DNA of 64,000 bases from Larkinella humicola (GCF_008727875.1 NZ_VTWS01000003.1:434001-498000); one strand, 5' to 3'; shown: positions 1-8,172, numbered from the stretch's first letter. The notes: generated from the sequence alone by a model not told the origin. Translations and numbers: made by a program.

Positions 1-197
1 ACCGGAACTTCGAGGAACAACGCGCCGGTTGGGCCGGGCGACAGGCGGAACGTGGGTGAAAAACTGTCTAAAAATTCGGGTTTGGAAACCGCTCCCCAAT
101 TGGCCCCTGCCCGAAAGCCGACCTGAACCTGAGCCGATGCCGTTTGAATGAGAAAGAAGGTCAGCGCAGCGAGTGCTGCCAGTGTAAATCGTTTCAT
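1..197 (-). CDS. Outer-membrane beta-barrel (porin-like) protein, partial
   Basis: The N-terminal 65 codons of a gene that runs off the left edge. The start ATG is the complement of 195-197. Translation gives a clear Sec signal peptide (MKRFTLAALAALTFFLIQTA, then SAQ, likely cleaved after SAQ), followed by VQVGFRAGANWGAVS. That opening, a first beta-strand rich in Gly, Asn and aromatics right after the signal, is typical of the Bacteroidota PorT/OmpW-like outer-membrane beta-barrel family. No catalytic or binding residues can be judged because most of the protein is outside the window. It is divergent from the acyltransferase gene that follows, with about 240 nt between them. Assignment to the beta-barrel family is inference from the first strand only. 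Confidence 0.6.
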   Translation of the reverse strand, partial: MKRFTLAALAALTFFLIQTASAQVQVGFRAGANWGAVSKPEFLDSFSPTFRLSPGPTGALFLEVP

Positions 198-435
198 GGT
201 CGATCAAAAGATTGGTTGGTTGTTCGATGGCAAACCGGTCGCTTCCGTTCTGATCTTAAAAGGGCTGGTTGGTTTCGCAATCTGATGCTTGGACAGGCGT
301 CGGCGGCAATGGATTAATGACCCGGGGCATTTTGTTCAGAATTAGTTAAAATCATGGATCTTTTAGTACTTTATACCGAAAACATTGCCTTGCTTTTGTC
401 GCTTTAGTACCTATTCAACCCTGCCAACGCTTTGC

Positions 436-1254
436 ATGATGACGGAGAAAAAACCAACCCGCTACAGCTTTTTACCAAAACCGCTTGACAGGCTGGATTT
501 TTTGGGGGTTTTCGAAAGAGACCCATTCGGTAACTCGTTGTTTATCAAACGAATCATGATTGCCATCGTCGGCTGGATCACCTACTTTCGGTACACGGTT
601 TATAACAAGCTGACCATAGAGGGAACCGAGCATTTGAAGGATTTACCAATCAACAACGTGGTATTTCTTTCCAACCATCAGACGTATTTTGCCGATGTCA
701 TTGCGTTTTACCACATTTTCTGTAGCGTCAAATGGGGGTTTACCAACACGATTGTGCCGCCCGTGTATCTGTTCTGGCCCCGTGTCCGCAACTATTATGT
801 GGCCGCCAGCGAAACCATGAAAGGCGGTTTAGTACCGCGTATTTTTTCGTTGGGAGGAGCCATTCAGGTCGAGCGTTCCTGGCGGGCGAAGGGGCAGGAT
901 GTGAAACGGGAAGTCGATACGACAGCGAATGACCGGATTGCTGCCGCCCTCGAACACGGCTGGGTGATCAGTTTTCCGCAGGGCACCACAAGCCCCTACG
1001 CGCCGATCCGGAAAGGCACGGCGCACATTCTCAAAAACAACAATCCAATTGTAATTCCGGTGGTGATCAACGGTTTTCGGCGGGCCTTCGACAAGAAGGG
1101 GTTGCGGATTAAAAAGCGAAATACGCAGTTGAGTGTACGCTTCAAACCGCCCTTGCAATATAGCGAAGCGGAATCGGTTGACGCCCTGATCAATAAAGTG
1201 CGGGAAGCTATTGAGCAGGATATTCCGAAAGAGAAACTAACCTGGCTGTCGTAG
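436..1254 (+). CDS. 1-acyl-sn-glycerol-3-phosphate acyltransferase-type protein (PlsC family)
   Basis: A 272-residue PlsC-family acyltransferase, expected to move an acyl group onto a lysophospholipid or related acceptor at the inner membrane. I place the start at the ATG at 436 (another ATG follows at 439); the reading frame extends upstream to 385 but that stretch is not hydrophobic or family-like. A membrane-associated segment lies near residues 38-52. The catalytic block is SNHQTYFAD (about residues 79-87). The His-to-Asp spacing is five residues, not the textbook four (HX4D). The second block, FPQGTTSPYAPIRKGTAHI, matches the family F-P-E-G-T/R block with Gln in place of Glu. These departures suggest a side branch of the family, so the exact acceptor is uncertain. 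Confidence 0.85.
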   Translation: MMTEKKPTRYSFLPKPLDRLDFLGVFERDPFGNSLFIKRIMIAIVGWITYFRYTVYNKLTIEGTEHLKDLPINNVVFLSNHQTYFADVIAFYHIFCSVKWGFTNTIVPPVYLFWPRVRNYYVAASETMKGGLVPRIFSLGGAIQVERSWRAKGQDVKREVDTTANDRIAAALEHGWVISFPQGTTSPYAPIRKGTAHILKNNNPIVIPVVINGFRRAFDKKGLRIKKRNTQLSVRFKPPLQYSEAESVDALINKVREAIEQDIPKEKLTWLS

Positions 1255-1257
1255 ATC

Positions 1258-2673
1258 TTAGTCCAATATCCAGCGGAAAAGCAGGTAAAGGGTGAACGAC
1301 AGTGTAATGGAAACCGGCAGCGTCATCAGCCAGGCGAGGGCAATGTTCCGAACCGTTCCGCCCTGCAGGTTCTTGATCCCTTTGCTGGCCACCATACTCC
1401 CGGCAATCCCCGACGACAGCATGTGAGTCGTGCTGACCGGCGCTTTGTAAAGCGTTGCCAGAGCGATGGTGGTAGCGGCCACCAACTCCGCCGAGGCACC
1501 CTGAGCATACGTCAAATGTTGCTTCCCGATTTTTTCTCCAATCGTAACCACAATCCGCTTCCAGCCTACCATCGTACCCAAACCGAGCGATAGGGCGATC
1601 ATGAGAATGACCCAAAGCGGAGCATAATCCGTAAACCGGCGCAAGCCTACTTTTTCATTCAGGTTGGTCGTTAGCGTGTTGATGTCGGTTGCACTCAGGT
1701 CGACATCTTCGCTTTCGATCAACTTTTTGACGTTGTTGTTGATCAGCAGCAAGTCCCGGCGAATCTGCAACCGCTCTTCGGCTTTGAACTTCCCGTCGAC
1801 CAGCGGAAGGCTGATCACGCGCTGCAAATCAACAATTTCTGCTTTTGTGCCCGCCACCCGGCCCCGATCGGTGTCAGACAGCCCCGTGGTATCAATTTTG
1901 TTGACGATTTGTGAAATCTGGACCAGATTTCCGCGCATCGTGGTTGGTTCAATGGTGTTGTTGAGGGCAAAATAAGCGGGTGTAATCCCAATCAGAATCA
2001 GCATGATCAGCCCGACGCCTTTCTGTCCGTCGTTCGAACCGTGGAAAAAACTAACGCCCGTACAGGTAATGATCAGGATGGAACGAATCCAGGTGGGCGG
2101 GGGTGTATTTTTCTTGGGTTCTTTAAAAAGTTCTTTATTCCCCACCAACCGGCGCAACAGAAACATCAGGATGATGGCAAGGCTAAAACCGATCAGGGGA
2201 GACAGCAGCAGGGCTTTCCCGATTTTTTCGGCCTCCTCCCAGTTGACCCCTCCGGGCTCACCAGCGCGGCCCATCGTTGAAAAAGCCAGTCCAACCCCCA
2301 AAATCGAGCCAATGAGGGTGTGTGAACTCGAACTGGGCAGACCGAAATACCAGGTTCCCAGGTTCCAGATAATCGCACTAAATAAGAGCGCCAAAACCAT
2401 CGCAATGCTGTGGTACACATTCTGGTCGACCAGCAATTCGACGGGCAGGAGATTGACAATTCCCATGGCCACGCCGATACCGCCCAGCAACACACCCACA
2501 AAGTTGCAGATGCCCGACCAAACAACTGCAACGTTGGGTTTCAGGGAGTTCGTATAAATAACCGTAGCCACGGCATTGGCCGTATCGTGGAATCCATTGA
2601 CAAATTCAAAAGCGCAGGCAGCGAAGAGACAAAGTGCGAGGAGGATAAAAATATCCGTTTCTAATCCGAACAT
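1258..2673 (-). CDS. Inorganic phosphate transporter, PiT family
   Basis: A 471-residue inner-membrane permease that imports phosphate using an ion gradient. The N-terminal half carries the PiT signature GFHDTANAVATVIYTNSL near residues 27-44, and the C-terminal half carries the paired GSNDGQKGVGLIML signature; the inverted duplication of these repeats is characteristic of the family. About ten hydrophobic segments are visible. Between the halves (roughly residues 240-340) sits a charged, helical, non-membrane insert, as in many bacterial PiT proteins. It converges on the acyltransferase gene with only 3 nt between stop codons. No PhoU-like gene is adjacent. A good Bacteroidota promoter lies upstream (2731-2758). 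Confidence 0.95.
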   Translation of the reverse strand: MFGLETDIFILLALCLFAACAFEFVNGFHDTANAVATVIYTNSLKPNVAVVWSGICNFVGVLLGGIGVAMGIVNLLPVELLVDQNVYHSIAMVLALLFSAIIWNLGTWYFGLPSSSSHTLIGSILGVGLAFSTMGRAGEPGGVNWEEAEKIGKALLLSPLIGFSLAIILMFLLRRLVGNKELFKEPKKNTPPPTWIRSILIITCTGVSFFHGSNDGQKGVGLIMLILIGITPAYFALNNTIEPTTMRGNLVQISQIVNKIDTTGLSDTDRGRVAGTKAEIVDLQRVISLPLVDGKFKAEERLQIRRDLLLINNNVKKLIESEDVDLSATDINTLTTNLNEKVGLRRFTDYAPLWVILMIALSLGLGTMVGWKRIVVTIGEKIGKQHLTYAQGASAELVAATTIALATLYKAPVSTTHMLSSGIAGSMVASKGIKNLQGGTVRNIALAWLMTLPVSITLSFTLYLLFRWILD

Positions 2674-2730
2674 GCAGATACAAGTCTGTGAAACTGAGTC
2701 TTAGTAAAAACTCAACAAATCAATTTAGCT

Positions 2731-2758
2731 CAAAAGTACGGTAAACTTTTGACCACAA
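2731..2758 (-). promoter_or_regulatory. Promoter for the PiT transporter (Bacteroidota type)
   Basis: Reading the minus strand, a -7 box TACTTTTG (complement of 2731-2738) fits the Bacteroidota consensus TAnnTTTG. A TTG for the -33 element (complement of 2756-2758) lies 17 nt upstream of it. The -7 box is 57 nt before the transporter start codon. Boxes are seen directly; function is inferred from the known consensus of the Bacteroidota primary sigma factor. Confidence 0.5.
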
Positions 2759-2780
2759 TGTTACCTAAATGTTAAGCAAT

Positions 2781-2967
2781 AGACCTGCCAGGTTTTGAAA
2801 ACCTGGCAGGTCTGGCTAAAGTGATACCCTTCATTGAAATCGCAAAACCTGAAAGGTATGAATAAGTTAACGCAAACTGTGAGATTACTGACCCCAGAGG
2901 GGTCCGATGTTAATAGCAAATCGGTATTCTGAGAGTTCCAGGCGTGCCGCTGGCACTTAAGCAAGTG
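2781..2967. repeat. REP-like cluster of short hairpins
   Basis: This 318-nt gap between the divergently placed PiT gene and the rlmN 3' end has no credible gene. It holds four inverted repeats. The first has 16-bp perfect arms and a 1-nt loop: 2781-2796 pairs with 2798-2813 (core CCTGCCAGGTTTT). The second is GACCCC-aga-GGGGTC at 2890-2904. The third is GTGCC-gct-GGCAC at 2944-2956. The fourth is CACTT-aagc-AAGTG at 2954-2967. The second, followed by a TGTTAATAGCAA tract, resembles REP elements widespread between genes in Bacteroidota. These can act as terminators or mRNA stabilisers. Confidence 0.7.
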
Positions 2968-2991
2968 CATCATCTCATAGTTGGCGTTAAC

Positions 2992-4047
2992 TTACTGTTT
3001 ACCGGCCAATTGTCCGCAGGCGGCATCGATGTCTTTGCCCCGGCTCCGCCGAATGTTGACGATGACGCCCCGGTCTTCCAGAAAACCGGCGAACCGGTCG
3101 AGTGTCTGGGGGTCGGTATTTTTATAATCGGCTTCCGAAATCGGATTGTACTCGATGATGTTGACTTTGGCCGGTACTTTCTTCGTGAATTGCCACAGCT
3201 CCTTGGCGTCCTCCAGCGTATCGTTGACGTTGTTGAAAACGATGTATTCAAACGTAACCCGCGTACCGGTTTTCTGGTAGAAATGCGTCAGCGCTTCGGC
3301 CAGTGCGGGCAGCGAATTGCTCTCGTTGATGGGCATAATCTGGTTGCGCTTTTCGTCGTTGGCAGCATGAAGCGAAAGCGCCAGGTTGAATTTCACCTGA
3401 TCGTCCCCCAGTTTTTTAATCATTTTGGCAATTCCGGCGGTCGAAACTGTAATCCGTTTGGCCGCCATGCCCAGGCCGTTGGGCGACGTAATCCGCTCGA
3501 CCGACTCCAGCATGTTGGCATAATTGAGCAGTGGTTCGCCCATGCCCATGTAGACAATGTTGGTCAGACCGGTTCCGTAGGCTTCTTTCGCCTGCTGGTC
3601 GATGGCCACCACCTGATCCACCATTTCGCTGGCTTCCAGGTTGCGTTTGCGGTCCATGTAGCCCGTTGCGCAGAATTTGCAGGTCAGCGAACACCCCACC
3701 TGCGACGAAATGCAGGCCGTCATCCGGTCGTCTTCGCTTTTCCGCAACGACGGAATTAGCACGCCCTCTACCAGATTGCCGTCGAAAAGCCGGAACGACG
3801 ATTTGATGGTACCGTCGGCACTTTGCTGCTGTTTCGAGACCGCCAGCGCCCGCACTTCAAAATGTTCGGCCAGCAATTGCCGCGTTTTCAGCGACAGGTT
3901 GGTCATTTCCTCAAACGTGCGTACCGAATGTTTCCAGAGCCATTCCTGAATTTGTTTCGCCCGAAAACCCTGCTCGCCGTGGCTGGTCAGCCAGGTTTTC
4001 AGTTGGTCGTCACTGAGCTTGCGTATATCCTGCTTCGTCGTAATCAT
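2992..4047 (-). CDS. rlmN: 23S rRNA (adenine(2503)-C(2))-methyltransferase RlmN
   Basis: A 351-residue radical-SAM methyltransferase that adds a methyl group to C2 of A2503 in 23S rRNA (and to A37 of some tRNAs in other bacteria). The 4Fe-4S-binding Cys triad is CSLTCKFC (C119, C123, C126). The second functional Cys needed by this dual-cysteine mechanism is present near the C terminus (GKDIDAACGQ, C344). Length and motif order match RlmN rather than Cfr; a RlmN-like N-terminal accessory domain precedes the barrel. It overlaps the cvpA-like gene upstream by 4 nt, so the two are probably translated from one message. Confidence 0.95.
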   Translation of the reverse strand: MITTKQDIRKLSDDQLKTWLTSHGEQGFRAKQIQEWLWKHSVRTFEEMTNLSLKTRQLLAEHFEVRALAVSKQQQSADGTIKSSFRLFDGNLVEGVLIPSLRKSEDDRMTACISSQVGCSLTCKFCATGYMDRKRNLEASEMVDQVVAIDQQAKEAYGTGLTNIVYMGMGEPLLNYANMLESVERITSPNGLGMAAKRITVSTAGIAKMIKKLGDDQVKFNLALSLHAANDEKRNQIMPINESNSLPALAEALTHFYQKTGTRVTFEYIVFNNVNDTLEDAKELWQFTKKVPAKVNIIEYNPISEADYKNTDPQTLDRFAGFLEDRGVIVNIRRSRGKDIDAACGQLAGKQ

Positions 4048-4637
4048 CCTTTTTTATGCGGTCTTTCCACGCCGGAGTCTTCCGAATCGGTGTTGTCGTC
4101 GGACCAGTTGCGTGAGAATTCTTCCTTTTGTTTTCGAATCCAGTTCGTTCCTACGGGAATCCAGCCGGAGGTTACATCCATCACGATGGGTGCGATGGGT
4201 TTTACGACCGGATACAGATACGTTTCCTGCGTGTGTTTCACAGGCATACGGATTCCCATCCACGTTAACAACCAGAGCATTACACTAATTCCGAAAACCC
4301 AGGTAAAAATTCCGACGGCCGCTCCGGCTAAACTGTCGAACGTTCCCAGAAGCGTGTATTTAAGCGACTGGCGCAGGGAAAAACCGATGCGGTTGATCAG
4401 AAAAACAGTCGGAAAAAAAATAATGGAAAAGCCCAGCCACGGCAATAACCGCCGGGCCACTTCCATGCTGATGTACGGTGCCAGCAGGTCAATGCCGAAA
4501 CCCAGAAACTTGAATCCGACGATCATCGCCACGATAAACGCCACAATGGCCACAATTTCCACCAGCAAACCCTTTCGGTAGCCATTGAACGCGCCATAGA
4601 GCAACGTAATCAGAATGATGATGTCGAGAATTTTCAA
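4044..4637 (-). CDS. CvpA family membrane protein
   Basis: A 197-residue inner-membrane protein with an N-terminal hydrophobic hairpin (MKILDIIILITLLYGAFNGY then KGLLVEIVAIVAFIVAM) and two further membrane segments near residues 65-90 and 105-125, the usual CvpA (colicin V production) topology. The C-terminal 60 residues are polar and probably cytoplasmic. CvpA proteins are linked to envelope homeostasis; the exact role is unknown. The last 4 nt overlap the start of rlmN. The start ATG at 4637 is the first in frame and begins the first membrane helix directly. Confidence 0.85.
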   Translation of the reverse strand: MKILDIIILITLLYGAFNGYRKGLLVEIVAIVAFIVAMIVGFKFLGFGIDLLAPYISMEVARRLLPWLGFSIIFFPTVFLINRIGFSLRQSLKYTLLGTFDSLAGAAVGIFTWVFGISVMLWLLTWMGIRMPVKHTQETYLYPVVKPIAPIVMDVTSGWIPVGTNWIRKQKEEFSRNWSDDNTDSEDSGVERPHKKG

Positions 4638-4640
4638 TTG

Positions 4641-4789
4641 TTAAATGGTTGGATGGCTTTGATGGTTAAAGGGCTGAAAAATGGTTTTGATGGTTGAATG
4701 GGTGGAAAATGGTTAAATGGCTCGTCGTAGTTTTAACCATCCAACCATTTTTAACCATGATAACCATCAAAACCATTCACAACCATTTA
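4641..4789. repeat. Imperfect long inverted repeat, word family AATGGTTTTGATGGTT
   Basis: Fills the whole gap between the YqeY-type gene and the cvpA-like gene. The left arm (about 4641-4700) and right arm (about 4731-4789) are imperfect reverse complements, roughly three quarters identical by hand alignment with small gaps. Each arm is a degenerate tandem of ATGGTT-containing words about 8 nt long. The right arm contains the stop codon of the YqeY gene. The same words recur at 54.1 kb. Confidence 0.75.
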
Positions 4790-5242
4790 AGCAGTCAGCA
4801 AATTCTTTACCAACGCTGAAATGGCTTTCCCTTCGGCCTGACCCGCCAGTTCTTTGGTAGCCACGCCCATTACTTTTCCCAAATCCGACGGCCCGGTGGC
4901 ACCAACGCGGGCGATGATGTCCTGCACGCGGGTTTTCAGTTCGGTTTCCGAGAGCTGTTGGGGTAAATAATGTTCGATGATGGCGATTTCTGCCAGTTCG
5001 GCCTGCAAAAGATCGTCGCGGCCCTGCGTCCGGTAAATATCGGCCGAATCCCTCCGCTGTTTCACGGCTTTGGTCAGCAGTTTCAGTTCATCTTCGGGCT
5101 TGATGTCGCCCCCGGCCGAACCGTCTTTGGTTTCTTCCAGTAAAATCAGCGACTTAATCGCCCGCAAAGCCCGCAACCGATCCTGCTCCCGGGCTTTCAT
5201 AGCCTCCTTGATGTCAGCATCGATTTGTTGTTTCAGCGCCAT
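4787..5242 (-). CDS. GatB/YqeY domain-containing protein
   Basis: A 151-residue protein covering a single GatB/YqeY domain, the size usual for stand-alone YqeY. It opens with the family pattern of a helix containing IKEAMKAREQDRLRALRAIK and ends with the helical tail domain (GPSDLGKVMGVATKELAGQA), which in GatB contacts tRNA. Stand-alone members are not catalytic amidotransferases and their role is unproven; tRNA-related binding is a family-level guess. It is transcribed towards cvpA-rlmN, and a hairpin-forming gap separates them. A -7-like box TAACTTTG lies on the minus strand at 5310-5317 but I find no matching -33 element. Confidence 0.9.
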   Translation of the reverse strand: MALKQQIDADIKEAMKAREQDRLRALRAIKSLILLEETKDGSAGGDIKPEDELKLLTKAVKQRRDSADIYRTQGRDDLLQAELAEIAIIEHYLPQQLSETELKTRVQDIIARVGATGPSDLGKVMGVATKELAGQAEGKAISALVKNLLTA

Positions 5243-5262
5243 ATGTCAGTTAATAATTAAAA

Positions 5263-5365
5263 GTTATGAGTTAAGAGTTACTTTAACTCCGGAACCAATG
5301 ACTGTTTGGCAAAGTTACGAAAACAGGATGGGCTTGTTTGCACCTCATAACTCTTAACTGATAAC
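5263..5365. repeat. Inverted repeat in the yqeY/pdxJ divergent spacer
   Basis: GTTATGAGTTAAGAGTTA at 5263-5280 is matched 17 of 18 in reverse complement by 5348-5365, with a loop of about 67 nt that contains the probable promoter of the YqeY gene. The word GAGTTAAGA is the same as that used at 50.4, 51.7 and (one arm only) 41.5 kb. Unlike most other inverted repeats here it flanks a divergent promoter region rather than gene ends. Confidence 0.7.
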
Positions 5366-5378
5366 TCTTCCCTAAAAA

Positions 5379-6092
5379 ATGACTCGTTTGAGTGTTAATA
5401 TCAATAAAATTGCCACGCTACGGAATTCGCGGGGTGGCAATAATCCGAATGTGGTCAATGTGGCCCTCGATTGCGAACGGTTCGGAGCGCAGGGCATAAC
5501 GGTGCATCCACGCCCCGACGAACGGCACATCCGCTACAACGATGTGTTGCAGTTGAAAGAGGTAGTCACGACCGAATTTAATATTGAAGGCAATCCCGAC
5601 GAGCGGTTTATTGAACTGGTGACGCGCGTGCGGCCCGAGCAGGTGACGCTGGTTCCCGATGCGGTCGACGCCATTACGTCCAACGCGGGCTGGAATACGG
5701 TTTTGCACCGGGATTACCTGACGGATCTGGTCAAGCGGTTTAAAGACCTGGGAATCCGGGTTTCGATCTTCGTGGATGCCGATGAGCAGATGGTGCAGGG
5801 GGCTAAAGAAGTCGGCACCGACCGGATCGAATTGTATACCGAACCCTATGCGGCTCACTACGCCGAAAACCGGGAAGCCGCCATCGCTCCCTTTGTTCAG
5901 GCGGCCAAACTTGCCAACGAATTGGGATTGGGTCTCAACGCAGGTCACGACTTAAGTCTGGAAAACCTGCGGTATTTTCACCAGAACATCCCCGGTTTGC
6001 TCGAAGTATCCATTGGTCATGCGCTCATCAGCGACGCACTGTATCTGGGCCTAGAAAATACCATTCAATTGTATTTAAAAGAATTGGAATAA
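5379..6092 (+). CDS. pdxJ: Pyridoxine 5'-phosphate synthase
   Basis: A 237-residue TIM-barrel enzyme that condenses 1-deoxy-D-xylulose 5-phosphate with 3-amino-2-oxopropyl phosphate to give pyridoxine 5'-phosphate, the last ring-forming step of the DXP-dependent vitamin B6 route, in the cytosol. Recognisable blocks: [16 protein letters not shown] at the N terminus, the substrate-binding [10 protein letters not shown] near residues 45-54, ELYTEPYA near the middle, and [15 protein letters not shown] followed by [13 protein letters not shown] at the C terminus. Length is typical. A long hairpin (6094-6166) begins directly after the stop codon. No other B6 gene is adjacent. Confidence 0.96.
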   Translation: MTRLSVNINKIATLRNSRGGNNPNVVNVALDCERFGAQGITVHPRPDERHIRYNDVLQLKEVVTTEFNIEGNPDERFIELVTRVRPEQVTLVPDAVDAITSNAGWNTVLHRDYLTDLVKRFKDLGIRVSIFVDADEQMVQGAKEVGTDRIELYTEPYAAHYAENREAAIAPFVQAAKLANELGLGLNAGHDLSLENLRYFHQNIPGLLEVSIGHALISDALYLGLENTIQLYLKELE

Positions 6093-6093
6093 A

Positions 6094-6166
6094 GAGGATA
6101 GACAAGAGAATAAAGACAAACTAAGCTGGCTACCAGCACTTTGTCTTCACTCTCTTGTCTATCCTC
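6094..6166. repeat. Long inverted repeat between pdxJ and the RidA gene
   Basis: The 27-nt arm 6094-6120 (begins GAGGATAGACAAGAGA) is matched 25 of 27 by the reverse complement of 6140-6166. The loop holds a second perfect hairpin, GCTGG-cta-CCAGC at 6125-6137. The whole lies between two genes on the same strand and ends 13 nt before the RidA start codon, so it would form in the leader of the RidA message if the two are cotranscribed. The word AGACAAGAGA recurs in the hairpin at 52.4 kb. Confidence 0.8.
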
Positions 6167-6179
6167 TATCCTCTACACC

Positions 6180-6563
6180 ATGATTTCATCCGTCGAAACC
6201 CCCAACGCTCCGCTTCCTGCCGGGCATTATGCCCAGGCCACGGTCTGGAACGACCTGATTTTCGTATCCGGTCAATTGCCCATTCATCCCGTCACGAAGG
6301 AGAAATTCACCGGCCCGATCGACCTACAAACCCGGCAGGTGCTGGAAAATGTCAAAGCCATTCTGGAAGCCGCCGGGAGCGATCTGGCCCACGTCCTGAA
6401 AACGACGGTTTACATCGCCGACATTTCGCTCTGGGACCAGGTCAACGCGGTTTACGCGGATTTTTTCGGCGATCACAAACCCGCCCGCGCCGTGGTGCCA
6501 ACGAAAGAACTGCACTACGGTTTTCTGATTGAGATTGAAGCGGTGGCTGCGCGGATACCCTGA
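6180..6563 (+). CDS. RidA family protein (reactive enamine/imine deaminase)
   Basis: A 127-residue YjgF/YER057c/UK114-family protein. RidA hydrolyses reactive 2-aminoacrylate and related enamines that PLP enzymes release, protecting the cell. The start is the ATG at 6180, which gives the classic opening ISSVETPNAPLPAGHYAQA; frame upstream of it is only repeat sequence. The conserved block is PARAVVPTKELHYGFLIEIE: the Arg and C-terminal Glu expected in deaminase-competent members are present, while the usual LPKGA between them is LHYGF. The last seven codons lie inside a perfect inverted repeat (6541-6605). Sitting behind pdxJ fits a role next to PLP chemistry, but that is inference. Confidence 0.93.
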   Translation: MISSVETPNAPLPAGHYAQATVWNDLIFVSGQLPIHPVTKEKFTGPIDLQTRQVLENVKAILEAAGSDLAHVLKTTVYIADISLWDQVNAVYADFFGDHKPARAVVPTKELHYGFLIEIEAVAARIP

Positions 6564-6605
6564 CAGCGGTCGAAGACCCTGTCAGCGGTATCCGCGCAGC
6601 CACCG
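6541..6605. repeat. Nested hairpin that copies the last codons of the RidA gene in reverse
   Basis: CGGTGGCTGCGCGGATACC (6541-6559), which encodes the end of RidA, is repeated as a perfect 19-bp reverse complement at 6587-6605. Pairing continues inward with CTGACAG (6560-6566) against CTGTCAG (6579-6585) across a single bulged C, and the loop contains GGTC-gaa-GACC (6568-6578). About 30 bp of near-continuous stem results. The core CCTGTCAG with a nested GGTC/GACC hairpin also occurs at 43.5 kb. Confidence 0.85.
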
Positions 6606-6717
6606 CTGACAGGATCTCCGATCGAGCAGTAGTAAAGCTATAAAATCCACCGCTAACAGGGTTTCCGACCCAGCAGTAGTAAAGCTGTAAAATCCACCGC
6701 TGACAGGGTCTCCGACC
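6603..6717. repeat. 47-bp direct tandem repeat, about 2.4 copies
   Basis: Unit 1 is 6603-6649, unit 2 is 6650-6696, and a 21-nt partial third is 6697-6717. Units begin CCGCTGACAGG and include GCAGTAGTAAAGCT. Units 1 and 2 differ at a handful of positions. The third copy is followed by GCTGTCAGGGT, so an inverted CTGACAG/CTGTCAG core caps the array. It fills the gap between the convergent RidA and oxidoreductase genes. Confidence 0.85.
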
Positions 6718-6729
6718 GCTGTCAGGGTG

Positions 6730-8172
6730 TTACAACGAATAATTACCCCGGTATTGCCGTTTCACAAACTGGTTGGCGTAATCGAAGTTGGTAATTTTCA
6801 TGTTTACGCCGTCCCACAACAGCTTCTTACGGCCCGGGAAAGTGAAGCCTCCACCGGTTTTCGGTTCCCGGTACAAATAACTACGTGTCGCCAGGTTCCC
6901 CATCAGAACGGTTTCGGTCAGCGGGCCGGATTCATCGAACGACGAGCTCGTATAGGCCCCGTAGCCTTGCTTGCAGGCTTTGACCCATTGCTGCTGGTGG
7001 CCGTCGGTTTTGCCCTCGACCAGCGGTTTTTCGGCATCCGGCATTTTTTTGTCGCCAAATTTTTCTTCCGGAAACAAACGCGGATTGTTCCCAAACAGCT
7101 CGGCAACCAGAATGCCTTTGCTACCGATGAACATCATGCCGCCGTCGATGTTCGTAAACACTTTCTCGTACGGAATGCCGTCCGGTACTTGCGGACGAAT
7201 CCCGCCATCGTACCACGAAAACTTGATTTCTTTTACCTTCCTGTCGTCCGACGGAAAGGTCAGGTGAATCGCCGACGAGGGGGGACAAACATCGTCGTAA
7301 AACGCTTCTTTGAAGAAATCAGAATAGACCGAACCCACACTACACTCCACCGAAGTCGGGTATTTCAGTTTCAACGCCCGGAACGGTACATCCATGAAGT
7401 GGCAACCCATGTCGCCGAGTGCGCCCGTACCGAAGTCCCAATAGCCCCGCCAGCGGGTCGGCATGTAGGCTTCGTGGTAGTCGCGCGCAGGGGCCGTGCC
7501 GAGCCACAAATCCCAGTCGACCTCCGACGGAACCGGTTGCGACTCGCCTTTGTCTTTTGGCGACCGAACACCCTGCGGCCACACCGGGCGGTTGGTCCAG
7601 CAGTTGACGGTATGAACGTGCCCGATGGCCCCTTTCTGAATCCAGGTTTCTATCTTGCGTGTATCATCACCGCTGCTGCCCTGATTGCCCATTTGCGTCA
7701 CGACCTTGTATTTCCGGGCCGCTTCGGTCAGCATCCGGGCTTCGTAAATATCGTGCGTCAGCGGTTTTTCGCAATACACGTGTTTGCCCAACTGCATGGC
7801 GGCCATCGCAATCGGCGCGTGCATGTGGTCGGGTGTCGAGATAATCACGGCTTCGAAATTCTTCGCTTCCTTGTCGAATAATTGGCGGTAATCTTTGAAA
7901 TACGGGGCCTTGGGAAACTGGGCGCGGAACTTCTTTGCCTGCCGGTCGTCGACATCACACAGCGCGACCATGTTGTCCGAGCCGTTGTTATAGGCCATCC
8001 GAATGTTTACATCCGCTTTACCACCACAACCCACGGCCGCGATGTTGAGCTTATCGCTGGGAGCCGTAAAGCCGGAACCGCCCAGCACGTGACGGGGTAC
8101 AATCGTAAAACCGGCGGCAGCCAGGGCACTGCCCTGAATGAATTTCCGGCGGGAAAGGGAGGTAAATTTCAT
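6730..8172 (-). CDS. Gfo/Idh/MocA family oxidoreductase, Tat-exported
   Basis: A 480-residue NAD(P)-dependent oxidoreductase of the sugar/inositol dehydrogenase superfamily. The N terminus has a twin-arginine signal (LSRRKFIQGSALAAAGFTIV) so the folded cofactor-loaded enzyme probably works in the periplasm. A Rossmann domain follows (KLNIAAVGCGGKADVN), then the catalytic-site CEKPLTHDIYEARML with the family E-K-P motif. The longer C-terminal half, with TRWRGYWDFGTGALGDMGCH, is the alpha/beta substrate domain. Exported members in Bacteroidota act on glycans or sugar derivatives, but no linked glycoside hydrolase or SusCD pair is here to suggest a substrate. It converges on the RidA gene. Confidence 0.92.
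   Translation of the reverse strand: MKFTSLSRRKFIQGSALAAAGFTIVPRHVLGGSGFTAPSDKLNIAAVGCGGKADVNIRMAYNNGSDNMVALCDVDDRQAKKFRAQFPKAPYFKDYRQLFDKEAKNFEAVIISTPDHMHAPIAMAAMQLGKHVYCEKPLTHDIYEARMLTEAARKYKVVTQMGNQGSSGDDTRKIETWIQKGAIGHVHTVNCWTNRPVWPQGVRSPKDKGESQPVPSEVDWDLWLGTAPARDYHEAYMPTRWRGYWDFGTGALGDMGCHFMDVPFRALKLKYPTSVECSVGSVYSDFFKEAFYDDVCPPSSAIHLTFPSDDRKVKEIKFSWYDGGIRPQVPDGIPYEKVFTNIDGGMMFIGSKGILVAELFGNNPRLFPEEKFGDKKMPDAEKPLVEGKTDGHQQQWVKACKQGYGAYTSSSFDESGPLTETVLMGNLATRSYLYREPKTGGGFTFPGRKKLLWDGVNMKITNFDYANQFVKRQYRGNYSL

Noticed and set aside
2761-2973. 70-codon frame in the REP region
   Set aside because: Lies within inverted repeats; likely just repeat translation.
2944-3759. Long open frame antisense to rlmN
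   Set aside because: Composition is the mirror of a high-G+C coding strand; the translation has no domain and the opposite strand is unmistakably rlmN.
6603-6717. Could the 47-bp repeats be a CRISPR array?
   Set aside because: Units are contiguous without spacers, few in number and no cas gene is present.
6727-7881. 384-codon open frame antisense to the Gfo/Idh/MocA gene
   Set aside because: Opposite strand is a clear oxidoreductase with Rossmann and EKP motifs; the antisense translation is Arg/His-rich noise.
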